Under the pieces are notes generated by a model. That model worked only from the letters and a program-made list of their open reading frames with translations, searched no databases and was not told the DNA's origin. Position numbers and translations under genes: made by a program. Positions 8,299-17,041 of a stretch of 46,423 bases of DNA are shown here, in pieces. The number at the start of each line of letters is the position of its first letter. Within the stretch, counting starts at the first letter, position 1. The DNA is from Thiotrichaceae bacterium UBA973 (GTDB lineage: Bacteria; Pseudomonadota; Gammaproteobacteria; Eutrophobiales; Eutrophobiaceae). The stretch lies in NCBI GenBank assembly GCA_002292815.1, contig DBBX01000008.1:1-46423 (forward strand), written 5' to 3'.

Positions 8299-8760
8299 AT
8301 GTTAATCGAAAAAGTTATCAAGTCGCTGAGCCAGCATAAAGTTCAATATGCTTTGGTGGGCGGCTATGCTGTTGCTTTGCATGGGGCGGTACGAGGCACG
8401 GTTGATATTGATTTTATTATTGCTCTTAATCAACGATCCTTCCGACAAACAGAAAAAGCGCTGAATAGTATAGGCTTAAAATCAAAATTACCCATAATCG
8501 CTGATGACGTCTTTAATTTTCGTGAAGAGTATATTGAAAAGCGTAGCCTTGTCGCCTGGTCGTTCACCAATCCTGATAACCCGCTTGAGATTGTTGACAT
8601 CATTATTACAGAAGATGCGAAACAGATTAAGTCGGTCGTAAAAACATTTAATGGCACAAGGATTAAAGTTATTGCGATTGACGATTTGATAAAAATGAAG
8701 AAAAAATCAGCACGCAAACAGGATATTGAAGATATTAAGGCGTTGGAGAAAATAAAATGA
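8299..8760 (+). CDS. nucleotidyltransferase-fold protein, putative toxin or partner of a toxin-antitoxin pair
   Basis: The 153-residue protein has the minimal nucleotidyltransferase signature: GGYAVALHG (Gly21-Gly29), the metal-binding Asp36-x-Asp38 in VDIDF, and a late basic-acidic segment ARKQDIEDIKAL like that of AbiEii/DUF1814-type enzymes. I prefer ATG 8299 to the TTG at 8281 because the TTG lies inside a palindrome that looks like an operator. The stop overlaps the next ATG as ATGA, a tight two-gene unit. It could be a nucleotidylating toxin, or an enzyme of another kind. Confidence 0.75.
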   Translation: MLIEKVIKSLSQHKVQYALVGGYAVALHGAVRGTVDIDFIIALNQRSFRQTEKALNSIGLKSKLPIIADDVFNFREEYIEKRSLVAWSFTNPDNPLEIVDIIITEDAKQIKSVVKTFNGTRIKVIAIDDLIKMKKKSARKQDIEDIKALEKIK

Positions 8761-9017
8761 AACCGGTTCAGTTTTTTGAAGACGACTATCTAGAGCAATG
8801 TAAAACATTCTCGACTGAAGCCATACTTAATTATCTGGATAATTTTAGAATGATGCAGCAATCGACAGATAAAACTCGTTTAATTAGCATCAAAATTTCT
8901 GAGTCACTACTAGCGAGCTTTAGAGCTAAATCTGAATTACATCAGGTCAAGTATCAAACGCAGATAAAAAAGCTAATGACAGATTGGGTCAATAATCAAA
9001 ATAATCATGAAACATAA
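8757..9017 (+). CDS. ribbon-helix-helix (CopG/BrnA-like) protein, putative antitoxin and repressor
   Basis: The 86-residue protein ends with a probable ribbon-helix-helix: a beta strand RLISIKI (about 41-47), helix 1 SESLLASFRAKSELH and helix 2 YQTQIKKLMTDWVNN. This resembles CopG/BrnA-type antitoxins. The N-terminal 40 residues could form the part that binds the partner protein. Its ATG overlaps the stop of the nucleotidyltransferase gene. Together with the palindrome before that gene this suggests an autoregulated toxin-antitoxin operon, but toxicity and DNA binding are inference. Confidence 0.7.
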   Translation: MKPVQFFEDDYLEQCKTFSTEAILNYLDNFRMMQQSTDKTRLISIKISESLLASFRAKSELHQVKYQTQIKKLMTDWVNNQNNHET

Positions 9018-9057
9018 CAAAACCATGCCGCTTACCGAACAAAAATCCATGGTTTTG
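9018..9057. repeat. 10-bp perfect inverted repeat directly after the antitoxin-like stop codon
   Basis: Arms CAAAACCATG (9018-9027) and CATGGTTTTG (9048-9057) are exact complements around 20 bases. The left arm begins at the base after the TAA. It lacks a following T-run, so it is a weak terminator candidate. It could also be an operator for ruvB or a boundary mark of the inserted DNA. Confidence 0.4.
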
Positions 9058-9156
9058 CATATTTCGACCATAATGTTGACAGATTTTAATCTTAAAATGC
9101 GTTTTGTTAACCCGACTAGCGTAATGATGCGTTTACAGCGAAAATAGGCAGCCGAT

Positions 9157-10212
9157 ATGATCGAACCCAATGAAGTAATTTCACCCCAAATCTCAGCAGA
9201 TGATGCCGCCGCTGATAATGCCTTGCGCCCAAAGCGCCTTTCGGATTATCTCGGTCAAGCATCTGTACATGAACAAATGGAGATCTTTATTGGCGCTGCC
9301 AGACAACGTGCCGAATCCCTTGATCACGTATTAATATTTGGTCCGCCAGGTCTCGGTAAAACGACTCTGGCACATATCATCGCCAACGAGATGAGCGTTA
9401 ATATGCGGCAAACGTCTGGCCCCGTATTAGAACGACCGGGAGATCTGGCTGCATTGTTAACCAACCTCGAAGCTAATGATGTGTTATTCATCGATGAGAT
9501 ACACCGATTAAGCCCCGTTGTCGAGGAAGTGTTATATCCAGCGATGGAAGACTATCAAATCGACATCATGATTGGCGAAGGGCCAGCTGCCAGAGCGATT
9601 AAGCTAGACGTGCCGCCATTTACCTTGGTCGGCGCAACGACTAGGGCAGGATTATTAACATCTCCTTTACGTGACCGCTTTGGCATAGTACAACGGCTTG
9701 AATTCTATTCTATAGAAGAACTCAGCGAGATCGTCAGACGCTCGGCTAGAATTCTTGAGGTTGAGATAGATAATAAGGGTGCCGGAGAAATTGCTGCTCG
9801 ATCTCGTGGCACGCCCCGAATTGCCAACCGTTTACTTCGACGCGTTCGTGATTATGCCCAGGTCAAGGGCGATGGCAATATCAATGGCGATATATCATCA
9901 CGCGCATTGGATATGCTGAATGTTGATGCGCATGGCTTTGACATGATGGACCGAAAATTATTACTCGCCATACTACAAAAATTTGATGGCGGTCCGGTAG
10001 GTGTTGATAGCCTGGCTGCCGCAATTAGTGAAGAACGTGACACCATAGAAGATGTCATCGAACCTTATTTAATTCAACAAGGCTTTTTGATGAGAACAGC
10101 CAGAGGTCGAATTGCAACCCGAACTGCCTGGTTACATTTTGGCATGGAGGTCCCTAAAGACTCGCCTCAATATTCAGATTTATTTAATAATATTGAAGAA
10201 GAGGATCCGTAA
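9157..10212 (+). CDS. ruvB: Holliday junction branch migration ATPase RuvB
   Basis: RuvB is the hexameric AAA+ motor that drives branch migration with RuvA. The 351-residue protein has the RuvB opening LRPKRLSDYLGQ, Walker A GPPGLGKTT, Walker B FIDEIHRL, sensor 1 VGATTRAG, the arginine finger in SPLRDRFG, and a C-terminal winged helix with the FLMRTARGR segment. It is separated from ruvA by almost 2.9 kb of unrelated genes, so it probably uses its own promoter in 9018-9156. It runs on into ybgC with a five-base gap. Confidence 0.97.
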   Translation: MIEPNEVISPQISADDAAADNALRPKRLSDYLGQASVHEQMEIFIGAARQRAESLDHVLIFGPPGLGKTTLAHIIANEMSVNMRQTSGPVLERPGDLAALLTNLEANDVLFIDEIHRLSPVVEEVLYPAMEDYQIDIMIGEGPAARAIKLDVPPFTLVGATTRAGLLTSPLRDRFGIVQRLEFYSIEELSEIVRRSARILEVEIDNKGAGEIAARSRGTPRIANRLLRRVRDYAQVKGDGNINGDISSRALDMLNVDAHGFDMMDRKLLLAILQKFDGGPVGVDSLAAAISEERDTIEDVIEPYLIQQGFLMRTARGRIATRTAWLHFGMEVPKDSPQYSDLFNNIEEEDP

Positions 10213-10217
10213 ATAAT

Positions 10218-10631
10218 ATGTCTGCTGAATTTAACTGGCCGATACGCGTCTACTATGAGGACACTGACGCTGCGGGCATCGTGTTTTATGCAAACTATCT
10301 ACGTTATATGGAACGCGCACGAACTGAATGGTTAAGAAGTGTGGGCTATGAACATGACATGCTTAAGAATAAATATGGAATTTTATTCGCTGTAAAAAAT
10401 GTAAGCATTGAATACATTAAACCGGCATATTTAGATGACCTATTAACGGTTACATCGACTTTATTAAAAAAACGCGGCGCAAGTTTGATTTTTCAACAAA
10501 TTATAAAAAATGAAAACAACGAATTACTAATAGAGGCAGAGATTAAAGTTGCCTGTCTGAACGCAATAACATTAAAGGCATCCGCGATGCCTGAAGACTT
10601 AATTACGGAGTTAGCAAATAATGACCGCTGA
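10218..10631 (+). CDS. ybgC: acyl-CoA thioesterase YbgC (hotdog fold)
   Basis: The 137-residue protein carries the 4-hydroxybenzoyl-CoA thioesterase-type motif YYEDTDAAGIVFYANYLRYMERARTEW, with the catalytic Asp in EDTDAAG. YbgC hydrolyses short acyl-CoA or acyl-ACP thioesters and is the standard first gene of tol-pal operons; links to phospholipid metabolism have been proposed. Its end overlaps the tolQ start by 11 bases, so the two are translationally coupled. Confidence 0.94.
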   Translation: MSAEFNWPIRVYYEDTDAAGIVFYANYLRYMERARTEWLRSVGYEHDMLKNKYGILFAVKNVSIEYIKPAYLDDLLTVTSTLLKKRGASLIFQQIIKNENNELLIEAEIKVACLNAITLKASAMPEDLITELANNDR

Positions 10632-11295
10632 TCATTCATTCATTGATTTAATCCTGAACGCCAGTCTTCTCGTTCAATTTGTTATGTTAATACTGGTATT
10701 AGCATCGCTGGTCTCATGGACCATGATCTTTAATAAACAACTCTTGCTAAAACGTGCCAAAAAAGATGCTGATTTATTTGAAGAGCGATTCTGGTCTGTG
10801 GAAGACCTGAGCCCCTTATATACACGTGTCTCCGCAAAACGTTATGAGCCTAGTGGTATGGAAAAAATATTTGAAGCAGGCTTCAAAGAGTTTGCGCGTT
10901 CTCGTAATCAGGATAAAATTGATCCGGAAAATATTGTAGATAGTTCGCAGCGCGCCATGCGTATAGCTATGAATAAAGAAATGGATCAGCTTGAAACAAA
11001 TCTTTCATTCCTCGCAACGGTTGGGTCAACCAGTCCCTACATCGGTCTATTCGGTACCGTCTGGGGCATCATGAACAGTTTCCAGGCGCTAGGAACTGTA
11101 CAACAAGCGACTATATCGATGGTGGCGCCAGGTATTAGCGAAGCCTTGATTGCAACAGCAATGGGCTTGTTTGCAGCAATACCGGCCGTTATTGCCTATA
11201 ACCGATACTCCTATGATGTTGAACGATTGATTAATCGTTATGACAACTTTATGGAAGAGTTTGCCTCAATCCTGAATAGGCATGCGCATAGTTAA
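10621..11295 (+). CDS. tolQ: Tol-Pal system proton channel subunit TolQ
   Basis: TolQ, with TolR, forms the proton-driven inner-membrane motor that energises TolA and helps constrict the outer membrane at division. The 224-residue protein has one hydrophobic segment at about 13-35, a long cytoplasmic loop, and two more helices at about 130-160 and 170-195. The second region includes ATVGSTSPYIGLFGTVWGIM, the hallmark of the ExbB/TolQ family. Confidence 0.96.
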   Translation: MTADHSFIDLILNASLLVQFVMLILVLASLVSWTMIFNKQLLLKRAKKDADLFEERFWSVEDLSPLYTRVSAKRYEPSGMEKIFEAGFKEFARSRNQDKIDPENIVDSSQRAMRIAMNKEMDQLETNLSFLATVGSTSPYIGLFGTVWGIMNSFQALGTVQQATISMVAPGISEALIATAMGLFAAIPAVIAYNRYSYDVERLINRYDNFMEEFASILNRHAHS

Positions 11296-11304
11296 TAAAG
11301 ACTC

Positions 11305-11727
11305 ATGAGACAACGAATTAAAAAACGGCCAATGTCTGAGATCAATGTTGTTCCCTACATTGATGTTATGTTGGTGTTGTTGATTATTTTTATGGTGACA
11401 GCACCTTTGCTAAGTCAGGGTGTAAAAGTTGATCTACCACAGGCGCCATCATCACCATTACCACCCAATGAAAAAGAACCGGTAATTGTTAATGTTGATA
11501 AAAACGGCAATTATTTTATTAACTATGGTGAAGATCAGGATAAGCCCGTAGCTGCAGACGTGTTATTAAATCGTGTGAGTGCCTTATTGAAATACCAGCC
11601 TGGCATACCAGTACTTATCGGCGGTGATACAAATGTTGCCTATGGTCATGTTGTTCAAGTTATGACCTTGCTCCAGCAGGCCGGTGCGCCGTCTGTTGGC
11701 ATGATCACTGATCCTCCTGAAAATTAA
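11305..11727 (+). CDS. tolR: Tol-Pal system subunit TolR
   Basis: The 140-residue protein has a single N-terminal helix with the proton-carrying Asp in the family motif NVVPYIDVMLVLLIIFMV, followed by a periplasmic domain that can bind peptidoglycan. It starts nine bases after tolQ and ends one base before the tolA start. Confidence 0.96.
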   Translation: MRQRIKKRPMSEINVVPYIDVMLVLLIIFMVTAPLLSQGVKVDLPQAPSSPLPPNEKEPVIVNVDKNGNYFINYGEDQDKPVAADVLLNRVSALLKYQPGIPVLIGGDTNVAYGHVVQVMTLLQQAGAPSVGMITDPPEN

Positions 11728-11728
11728 T

Positions 11729-12610
11729 ATGCAAGCAAACTGGTTCCAGACTTCCAGGTCATTAGTACTATCAATTATCCTGCATCTTATTTTAGCTGCA
11801 GTCTTGATATTCAGTTTTGAGTTTTCACCGAAACCTACGCCGCCGCCAAAACCTATCGTTAACATTGTCAAAGCAGCGGCAGTTGATAAAAAACAAGTTG
11901 AGTTAGAACTCAAGCGTTTAAAAAAACAGGACGATGAAAAAATAGAAAAAGAGATAAAACGCCAGAAGGATCTTGAGAAAAAAGCAGATGATGCCAAGAA
12001 AAAACGTCTGGCAGAAGAAAGAAAGCTGAAAGATATAAAAAAGAAAAAAGAACAAGAGACCAAGAAACGTAAAACAGAAGAAGCGCGCATAAAAAAACTG
12101 GAAAAAGAAAAAAAGGAACTTGAGAAAAAAACAAAACTCGAAGAAGAAAAGAAAAAAAAAGTTGAAGAGGAAGCCAGGAAAATAGAAGCTGAAAAGAAAA
12201 AGCAGGAAGCCGAGCAAAAGAAAAAAGAAGAAGATAAACGGAAAGCAGCGGAAGAGAAAAAACGCAAAGAACAAGAAAAGGCATTAAAAGATCAACTTGA
12301 TGCCGAGTTAGAGGCCGAACAACAAGAACGCGACCTGACGACAATTCAAAAATATCAGGCACTAATAATAAGAGCGGTTGAAAATAATTTTAATCAACTC
12401 AATCTGCCTGATGGTCTGTCTTGCGTTATCCTGATTCGGATGCTTGAAGGGGGCAAGGTTGTTGAAGCTTCTATTGTGAAATCCAGTGGCAATGATTTAT
12501 TTGATCGCCGTGCTGAAAACGCTGTTTATTCTGCATCGCCATTGCCGGTTCCTGAAGAAATTCGTTTGTTTGAAAAAATGCGTAATATTCGATTTACATT
12601 TGAGCCATAG
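11729..12610 (+). CDS. tolA: Tol-Pal system protein TolA
   Basis: TolA spans the periplasm and links the TolQR motor to TolB-Pal. The 293-residue protein has one transmembrane helix at about 11-31, a very long charged helical rod rich in Lys, Glu and Ala (about 50-200), and a globular domain III (about 205-293) ending IRFTFEP. The domain III segment with LPDGLSC and the pattern VVEASIVKSSGNDLFDRRAENAV fits TolA. The rod is Lys-rich, so the antisense strand contains long false frames. Confidence 0.94.
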   Translation: MQANWFQTSRSLVLSIILHLILAAVLIFSFEFSPKPTPPPKPIVNIVKAAAVDKKQVELELKRLKKQDDEKIEKEIKRQKDLEKKADDAKKKRLAEERKLKDIKKKKEQETKKRKTEEARIKKLEKEKKELEKKTKLEEEKKKKVEEEARKIEAEKKKQEAEQKKKEEDKRKAAEEKKRKEQEKALKDQLDAELEAEQQERDLTTIQKYQALIIRAVENNFNQLNLPDGLSCVILIRMLEGGKVVEASIVKSSGNDLFDRRAENAVYSASPLPVPEEIRLFEKMRNIRFTFEP

Positions 12611-12625
12611 GAAATAAGCTAGATT

Positions 12626-13921
12626 ATGAAAGTCACTTTTAAATTTTTTATCGCTAGCTTGATGTTTGTATCGCTGCAAACTCAGGCGGTGCTTGATATC
12701 AAAATCACTCAGGGAATTGAGCAGGCATTACCAATCGCCATAGTGCCTTTTGGTTGGTCACAAGCTGGCAACGTAGCTCCTGTCGATTTAACTAGAGTCA
12801 TCACTGATGATTTGAAAAGAAGCGGTCGTTTTGATGTCATGGATGACCTCGATCTACCACAACGCCCAACTAAATTTGATGCTATTAATTTTAATGACTG
12901 GCGTAAATTGGGTATGGAAAATATTCTTATTGGCAATCTAACTCAAACAGAGAATGGTGATTACGATGTTAGCTTTCGATTGATTGATGTTTACCGTGGA
13001 AAACAAATAGCTGGGTTTAGAATTCCGGCTAAACCAAATTTATTACGTCGAGTTGCTCATCAAATAAGCGATATCGTTTTTGAAAAACTTACTGGCACAG
13101 CAGGTGCCTTTGATACACGTGTCGCTTATATAACGGTAAAAAAAGTTAATGATAAAAAAACGCATACATTGCAATTAGCTGATGCCGATGGTTATAACGC
13201 ACAAATTTTACTTGAATCCCCCGAACCATTGCTTTCTCCCGCCTGGTCACCCAACGGTAAGGAAATCGCCTATGTTTCCTTTGAAGGAAGAAATTCAGCA
13301 ATCTATGTGCAGGATATCTCTACGGGCAAGCGTGAACGAGTTGCTGCGTTTGAAGGAATCAACAGCGCGCCGTCATGGTCTCCAGAAGGCTCAAGATTGG
13401 CGATGACCTTGTCTAAGGATGGCAATACCGAGATCTATATAATGAGCCTTCACTCAAAAACGCTAAAACGGATGACTGTTCACGGCGGCATCGATACAGA
13501 ACCAACATGGTCTCCTGATGGTAGGAAACTGGCATTTACATCCGATCGTAGTGGCGGCCCACAAATTTATGAGATGGATATTCGTGGTGGTCAGCCAAAG
13601 CGGGTCAGCTTTGAAGGGAATTATAATGTTCGACCATCATATTCACCGGATGGTAAATTCATCACACTCGTTCACGCCGTTAATGGCTCATACCATATTG
13701 GTCTGCTTGATCTAAGTAATGGCTATATTAATACTTTAACAGACGCAAAACTGGATGAATCACCCAGTTTTGCTCCAAATGGTGGTATGATCATTTATGC
13801 AACAACTGGTGTCCGTGGCGCTCAATTAGCCGCCGTTTCAGTTGATGGACGAATTCACCAGCGCCTTGGCTTACAACAAGGTGATGTTCGAGAACCCGCA
13901 TGGGGTCCGTTTTTAAAATAA
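12626..13921 (+). CDS. tolB: Tol-Pal system periplasmic protein TolB
   Basis: The 431-residue protein begins with a signal peptide ending near TQA (about residue 21). The N-terminal domain (about 25-160) is followed by a six-bladed beta-propeller with repeated blade motifs such as PAWSPNGKEIAYVS, PSWSPEGSRLAM and PTWSPDGRKLAFTSDRSG. TolB binds Pal and TolA and moves Pal to the division site. It starts 15 bases after tolA. Confidence 0.97.
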   Translation: MKVTFKFFIASLMFVSLQTQAVLDIKITQGIEQALPIAIVPFGWSQAGNVAPVDLTRVITDDLKRSGRFDVMDDLDLPQRPTKFDAINFNDWRKLGMENILIGNLTQTENGDYDVSFRLIDVYRGKQIAGFRIPAKPNLLRRVAHQISDIVFEKLTGTAGAFDTRVAYITVKKVNDKKTHTLQLADADGYNAQILLESPEPLLSPAWSPNGKEIAYVSFEGRNSAIYVQDISTGKRERVAAFEGINSAPSWSPEGSRLAMTLSKDGNTEIYIMSLHSKTLKRMTVHGGIDTEPTWSPDGRKLAFTSDRSGGPQIYEMDIRGGQPKRVSFEGNYNVRPSYSPDGKFITLVHAVNGSYHIGLLDLSNGYINTLTDAKLDESPSFAPNGGMIIYATTGVRGAQLAAVSVDGRIHQRLGLQQGDVREPAWGPFLK

Positions 13922-14005
13922 GCACACCTGACTTATACAGGTACACTATTGAATGTTATGCTATTTAGATAACAGCATCGTTAAATGCTGATAAGGAGAA
14001 AAGAT

Positions 14006-14545
14006 ATGTCTATACGTATATTACTGGTAATCAGCCTTACAGCACTGCTGTTTGGTTGTAGCTCAGACAAGGTTAAAGATGATGCGCCTGCAGCTGTCGA
14101 AGACCTCACTAGCCAACAAGCAAATGCGGGTGAGACTGAAGACACTAACGCGCAGGCCTATGGTACTGATGATAGTTCAACTTCGGGCTTCAGCCAGCTG
14201 GATGACCCACAGAGCCCACTCTCCGTTCGAGTTATTTATTTTGAGTATGACAGTAGTGAAATACGTTCAGAATACCGCTCTGCTATTGAGGCGCATGCTG
14301 CCTATCTTAGCCAGAATGCAGACACAACCGTTACCCTGGAAGGACATGCAGACGAACGTGGTTCACGCGAATACAATCTGGCTCTTGGCGAACGCCGTGC
14401 ACAATCTATAAAACAACAGATGTTGATACTGGGCGCCTCTTCAAGCCAGATTAGATTAGTCAGTTATGGTGAAGAACGACCTGAGGTCGATGGCCACGAT
14501 GAAGCTTCCTGGCAACAAAATCGCCGTGTTGAGATTTTATATTAG
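14006..14545 (+). CDS. pal: peptidoglycan-associated lipoprotein Pal
   Basis: Pal anchors the outer membrane to peptidoglycan. I start it at ATG 14006, ten bases after AAGGAG; a frame from 13985 would put that ribosome site inside the gene. The 179-residue precursor has a lipobox LLFGC with the lipidated Cys at residue 18, an acidic linker to about residue 70, and an OmpA-like domain with VIYFEYDSSEI and the peptidoglycan-binding GHADERGSREYNLALGERRA. The 84-base gap after tolB contains short stems that could modulate expression. Confidence 0.97.
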   Translation: MSIRILLVISLTALLFGCSSDKVKDDAPAAVEDLTSQQANAGETEDTNAQAYGTDDSSTSGFSQLDDPQSPLSVRVIYFEYDSSEIRSEYRSAIEAHAAYLSQNADTTVTLEGHADERGSREYNLALGERRAQSIKQQMLILGASSSQIRLVSYGEERPEVDGHDEASWQQNRRVEILY

Positions 14546-14556
14546 GAATTTTATGA

Positions 14557-15444
14557 ATGAATTTTAGTATGCGACTTTTTACCTTTGTCTTATGTCTTGT
14601 TTTAATCACCGTCGTCTCCGCTGAGGAAGCAACCACTTCGGGAGATAAGGCTCCAGTATATGAACCTGTCACGCAAGATCTTAGCGGGCGTCTGGCAAGG
14701 GTTGAAAAGATTCTCGATAACCGAGCATTACTCGATATGCATGAGTTACTTGAATCACTAAAAACTGAAGTACGCGCTTTACGTGGTGATATTGAAGTTC
14801 AAACACATACTATAGAACAACTTAAACATAAACAGCGCGACCTATACACAGATATAGATCGGCGTTTACAGCGTATTGAATCAAGTAAATCTTCGGTAAA
14901 ATCTACACCTGAGCTCAAGGTATTAGACAGTGCAGCTAATCAGGCTGATGTAGAAGCGCCCTCTGGAGAACAAGGCCTGATTGTTGAGACCAGTAGTGAG
15001 CTTACCAAAACTGAAGACGCTACTGTTGAAAAAAAAGCAGCTGATCCACAAAAAGCCGAAGCGATATATCAACGCGCATTTAAATTGTTAAAAGAATCTC
15101 AGTATGACCAGGCACAAAAAGCATTTAAAGATTTTTTAAAGGACTATCCTGATACTGCCTTCTCTGACAATGCACAGTACTGGCTGGGTGAAACCAACTA
15201 CGTCATGCAAAAGTACGACATTGCCATTAACGAGTATCAAACCTTATTAAATACTTTCCCAGATAGTAAAAAAGTGTCTCACGCCTTACTAAAGATTGGC
15301 TACAGTTACGCCGAACTGGGTAATGCCGCCGATGCCGAAAAAACATTAACAGAAGTAATGAAACAATACCCGGGTACAACTGCTGCACGGCTCGCAGATG
15401 AACGCTTGAGAAAGATAAGCGCGGCGAAAGAGTCCAACACTTGA
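14557..15444 (+). CDS. ybgF: Tol-Pal associated periplasmic protein YbgF/CpoB
   Basis: CpoB coordinates outer-membrane constriction with peptidoglycan synthesis through TolA and PBP1B. The 295-residue protein has a signal peptide (cleavage probably after VVSA, about 22), an N-terminal coiled coil (about 40-110), a variable acidic linker, and TPR repeats from about 165 including AEAIYQRAFKLLKESQYDQAQ and YWLGETNYVMQKYDIAI. This is the standard last gene of the tol-pal operon. Confidence 0.94.
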   Translation: MNFSMRLFTFVLCLVLITVVSAEEATTSGDKAPVYEPVTQDLSGRLARVEKILDNRALLDMHELLESLKTEVRALRGDIEVQTHTIEQLKHKQRDLYTDIDRRLQRIESSKSSVKSTPELKVLDSAANQADVEAPSGEQGLIVETSSELTKTEDATVEKKAADPQKAEAIYQRAFKLLKESQYDQAQKAFKDFLKDYPDTAFSDNAQYWLGETNYVMQKYDIAINEYQTLLNTFPDSKKVSHALLKIGYSYAELGNAADAEKTLTEVMKQYPGTTAARLADERLRKISAAKESNT

Positions 15445-15445
15445 G

Positions 15446-16132
15446 ATGCACCCAAACATAAAGTCTAATTCCGTAACGCAAAAAAACACACAAGCAGAGT
15501 TACGCATCAATGAAATCTTTTTCTCGATTCAAGGTGAATCAAGCAAGGTCGGCCTACCAACGATCTTTATTCGCCTGACCGGCTGCCCGCTTCGGTGCAG
15601 CTATTGTGATACTGCTTATGCCTTCCACGATGGCAATAAAATGACCGTCGACGACATCATTAAAGACATCAGCCAATACTGTACAAAACACGTAACCGTA
15701 ACCGGTGGCGAGCCTTTAGCACAGAAGTCCTGTAATGAACTCCTGACAAGACTCTCCGACGAGGGCTTTCAGGTCTCATTAGAAACCAGTGGAGCCATTG
15801 ATGTGGCTCATGTTGATGAACGTGTAATGAAAGTAATGGACATTAAAACTCCCGGCTCAGCGGAACAAAGTAAAAACAAGTTTGAAAACATTGCTCATAT
15901 AACAGCTAAAGATCAAGTCAAGTTTGTTATTGGTGATAGACCTGATTACGAATGGTCAAAACAAAAGATGAGTGAATTTAATTTAACAGAAAAATGTGAA
16001 GTCCTTTTTTCACCAGAACATGAGTCAGTCAACCCTACTGATCTAGCTAATTGGATACTAGAGGACAAACTAAATGTACGTTTACAAGTACAGCTCCATA
16101 AATATCTGTGGGGCAATGTCCCCGGGAAATAA
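15446..16132 (+). CDS. queE: 7-carboxy-7-deazaguanine synthase (radical SAM)
   Basis: QueE makes 7-carboxy-7-deazaguanine on the way to preQ0 and queuosine in tRNA. The 228-residue protein has the IFFSIQGES opening and the radical SAM cluster motif as CPLRCSYC (C-x3-C-x2-C), followed by DTAYAF. The GGEPL motif for SAM binding is present. It starts one base after the ybgF stop, so it is read from the tol-pal operon. Confidence 0.95.
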   Translation: MHPNIKSNSVTQKNTQAELRINEIFFSIQGESSKVGLPTIFIRLTGCPLRCSYCDTAYAFHDGNKMTVDDIIKDISQYCTKHVTVTGGEPLAQKSCNELLTRLSDEGFQVSLETSGAIDVAHVDERVMKVMDIKTPGSAEQSKNKFENIAHITAKDQVKFVIGDRPDYEWSKQKMSEFNLTEKCEVLFSPEHESVNPTDLANWILEDKLNVRLQVQLHKYLWGNVPGK

Positions 16133-16202
16133 CGTCAAAACTATTCTTTATGTCAAATAACTTTATTGTGACACTAATTTAAAATAACTCCAGGCCATGT
16201 TC

Positions 16203-16232
16203 TTGAATAAAGTCTTTAAGTTTAAATATAAT
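16203..16232 (+). promoter_or_regulatory. possible sigma-70 promoter of queC
   Basis: TTGAAT (16203-16208) and a perfect TATAAT (16227-16232) are separated by 18 bases in an AT-rich gap, with the queC ATG at 16271. This is read by eye only. Confidence 0.35.
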
Positions 16233-16270
16233 TTATTATAAAACTATACAACCGTGACTAACTTATATTT

Positions 16271-16951
16271 ATGACAGATTTTAATAAAGCCATCGTCTTA
16301 GTCTCTGGCGGGCTAGACTCAACGACAACGCTTGCTATTGCAAAAGACCTTGGTTTTGACTGTTACGCATTAAGCTTTGATTATGGTCAACGTAGTATTG
16401 CAGAATTACAAGCTGCGAGTCGTATTACTGAATCATGTAGCGTAAAAGATCACAAGATCATCCGCATCGATCTCGGACAGATCGGCGGTTCTGCATTAAC
16501 AGATAGTGCTATTGACGTACCTGAGTCTCCTTCAGAAGGCATCCCGGTAACTTATGTTCCAGCTCGGAATACACTTTTCCTGTCTTATGCACTGGCTTGG
16601 GCAGAGGTACTCAACGCGAATGATATTTTTATCGGTGTGAATGCCGTCGATTATTCCGGCTACCCTGATTGTAGACCAGAATATATTCAAGCCTATGAAC
16701 ACCTTGCTACATTGGCAACTAAAGCAGGTGCCGAGGGTACTTCATTTAAAATACATACTCCGCTTATTGATTTGAGCAAAGCGGATATTATTAAACAAGG
16801 CGTATCATTAAACGTTGATTACGCAATGACGGTATCCTGCTATCAAGCAGATGAAGAAGGACGCGCTTGCGGTGTTTGTGATTCATGTCGTTTTAGAAAA
16901 GAAGGTTTTAAGACTGCAAAACTGTCTGATCCAACTCGTTATCAATGCTGA
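16271..16951 (+). CDS. queC: 7-cyano-7-deazaguanine (preQ0) synthase
   Basis: QueC converts 7-carboxy-7-deazaguanine to preQ0 using ATP and ammonia. The 226-residue protein has the PP-loop SGGLDSTT near residue 14 and four zinc-binding cysteines near the C terminus in SCYQADEEGRACGVCDSC. It follows queE after a 138-base gap. No queD or folE is in the window. Confidence 0.96.
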   Translation: MTDFNKAIVLVSGGLDSTTTLAIAKDLGFDCYALSFDYGQRSIAELQAASRITESCSVKDHKIIRIDLGQIGGSALTDSAIDVPESPSEGIPVTYVPARNTLFLSYALAWAEVLNANDIFIGVNAVDYSGYPDCRPEYIQAYEHLATLATKAGAEGTSFKIHTPLIDLSKADIIKQGVSLNVDYAMTVSCYQADEEGRACGVCDSCRFRKEGFKTAKLSDPTRYQC

Positions 16952-17041
16952 TTCTTCTTTAAAATTACGAACAGTGCAAAAAAGCCGTTATTTATACTAG
17001 AATGAGCGTTCACTAATTAATCAAATTATAGGAGCTTATTG

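Noticed and set aside
11584..12362. Long minus-strand frames (118-227 codons) opposite tolA
   Set aside because: They are rich in Phe, Ser and Leu because the Lys- and Glu-rich TolA rod has few stop codons on its complement. They lack ribosome sites and protein-like composition.
16133..16270. preQ1 riboswitch before queC
   Set aside because: No preQ1-like pseudoknot pattern near the ribosome site; the gap is only AT-rich with a possible promoter.
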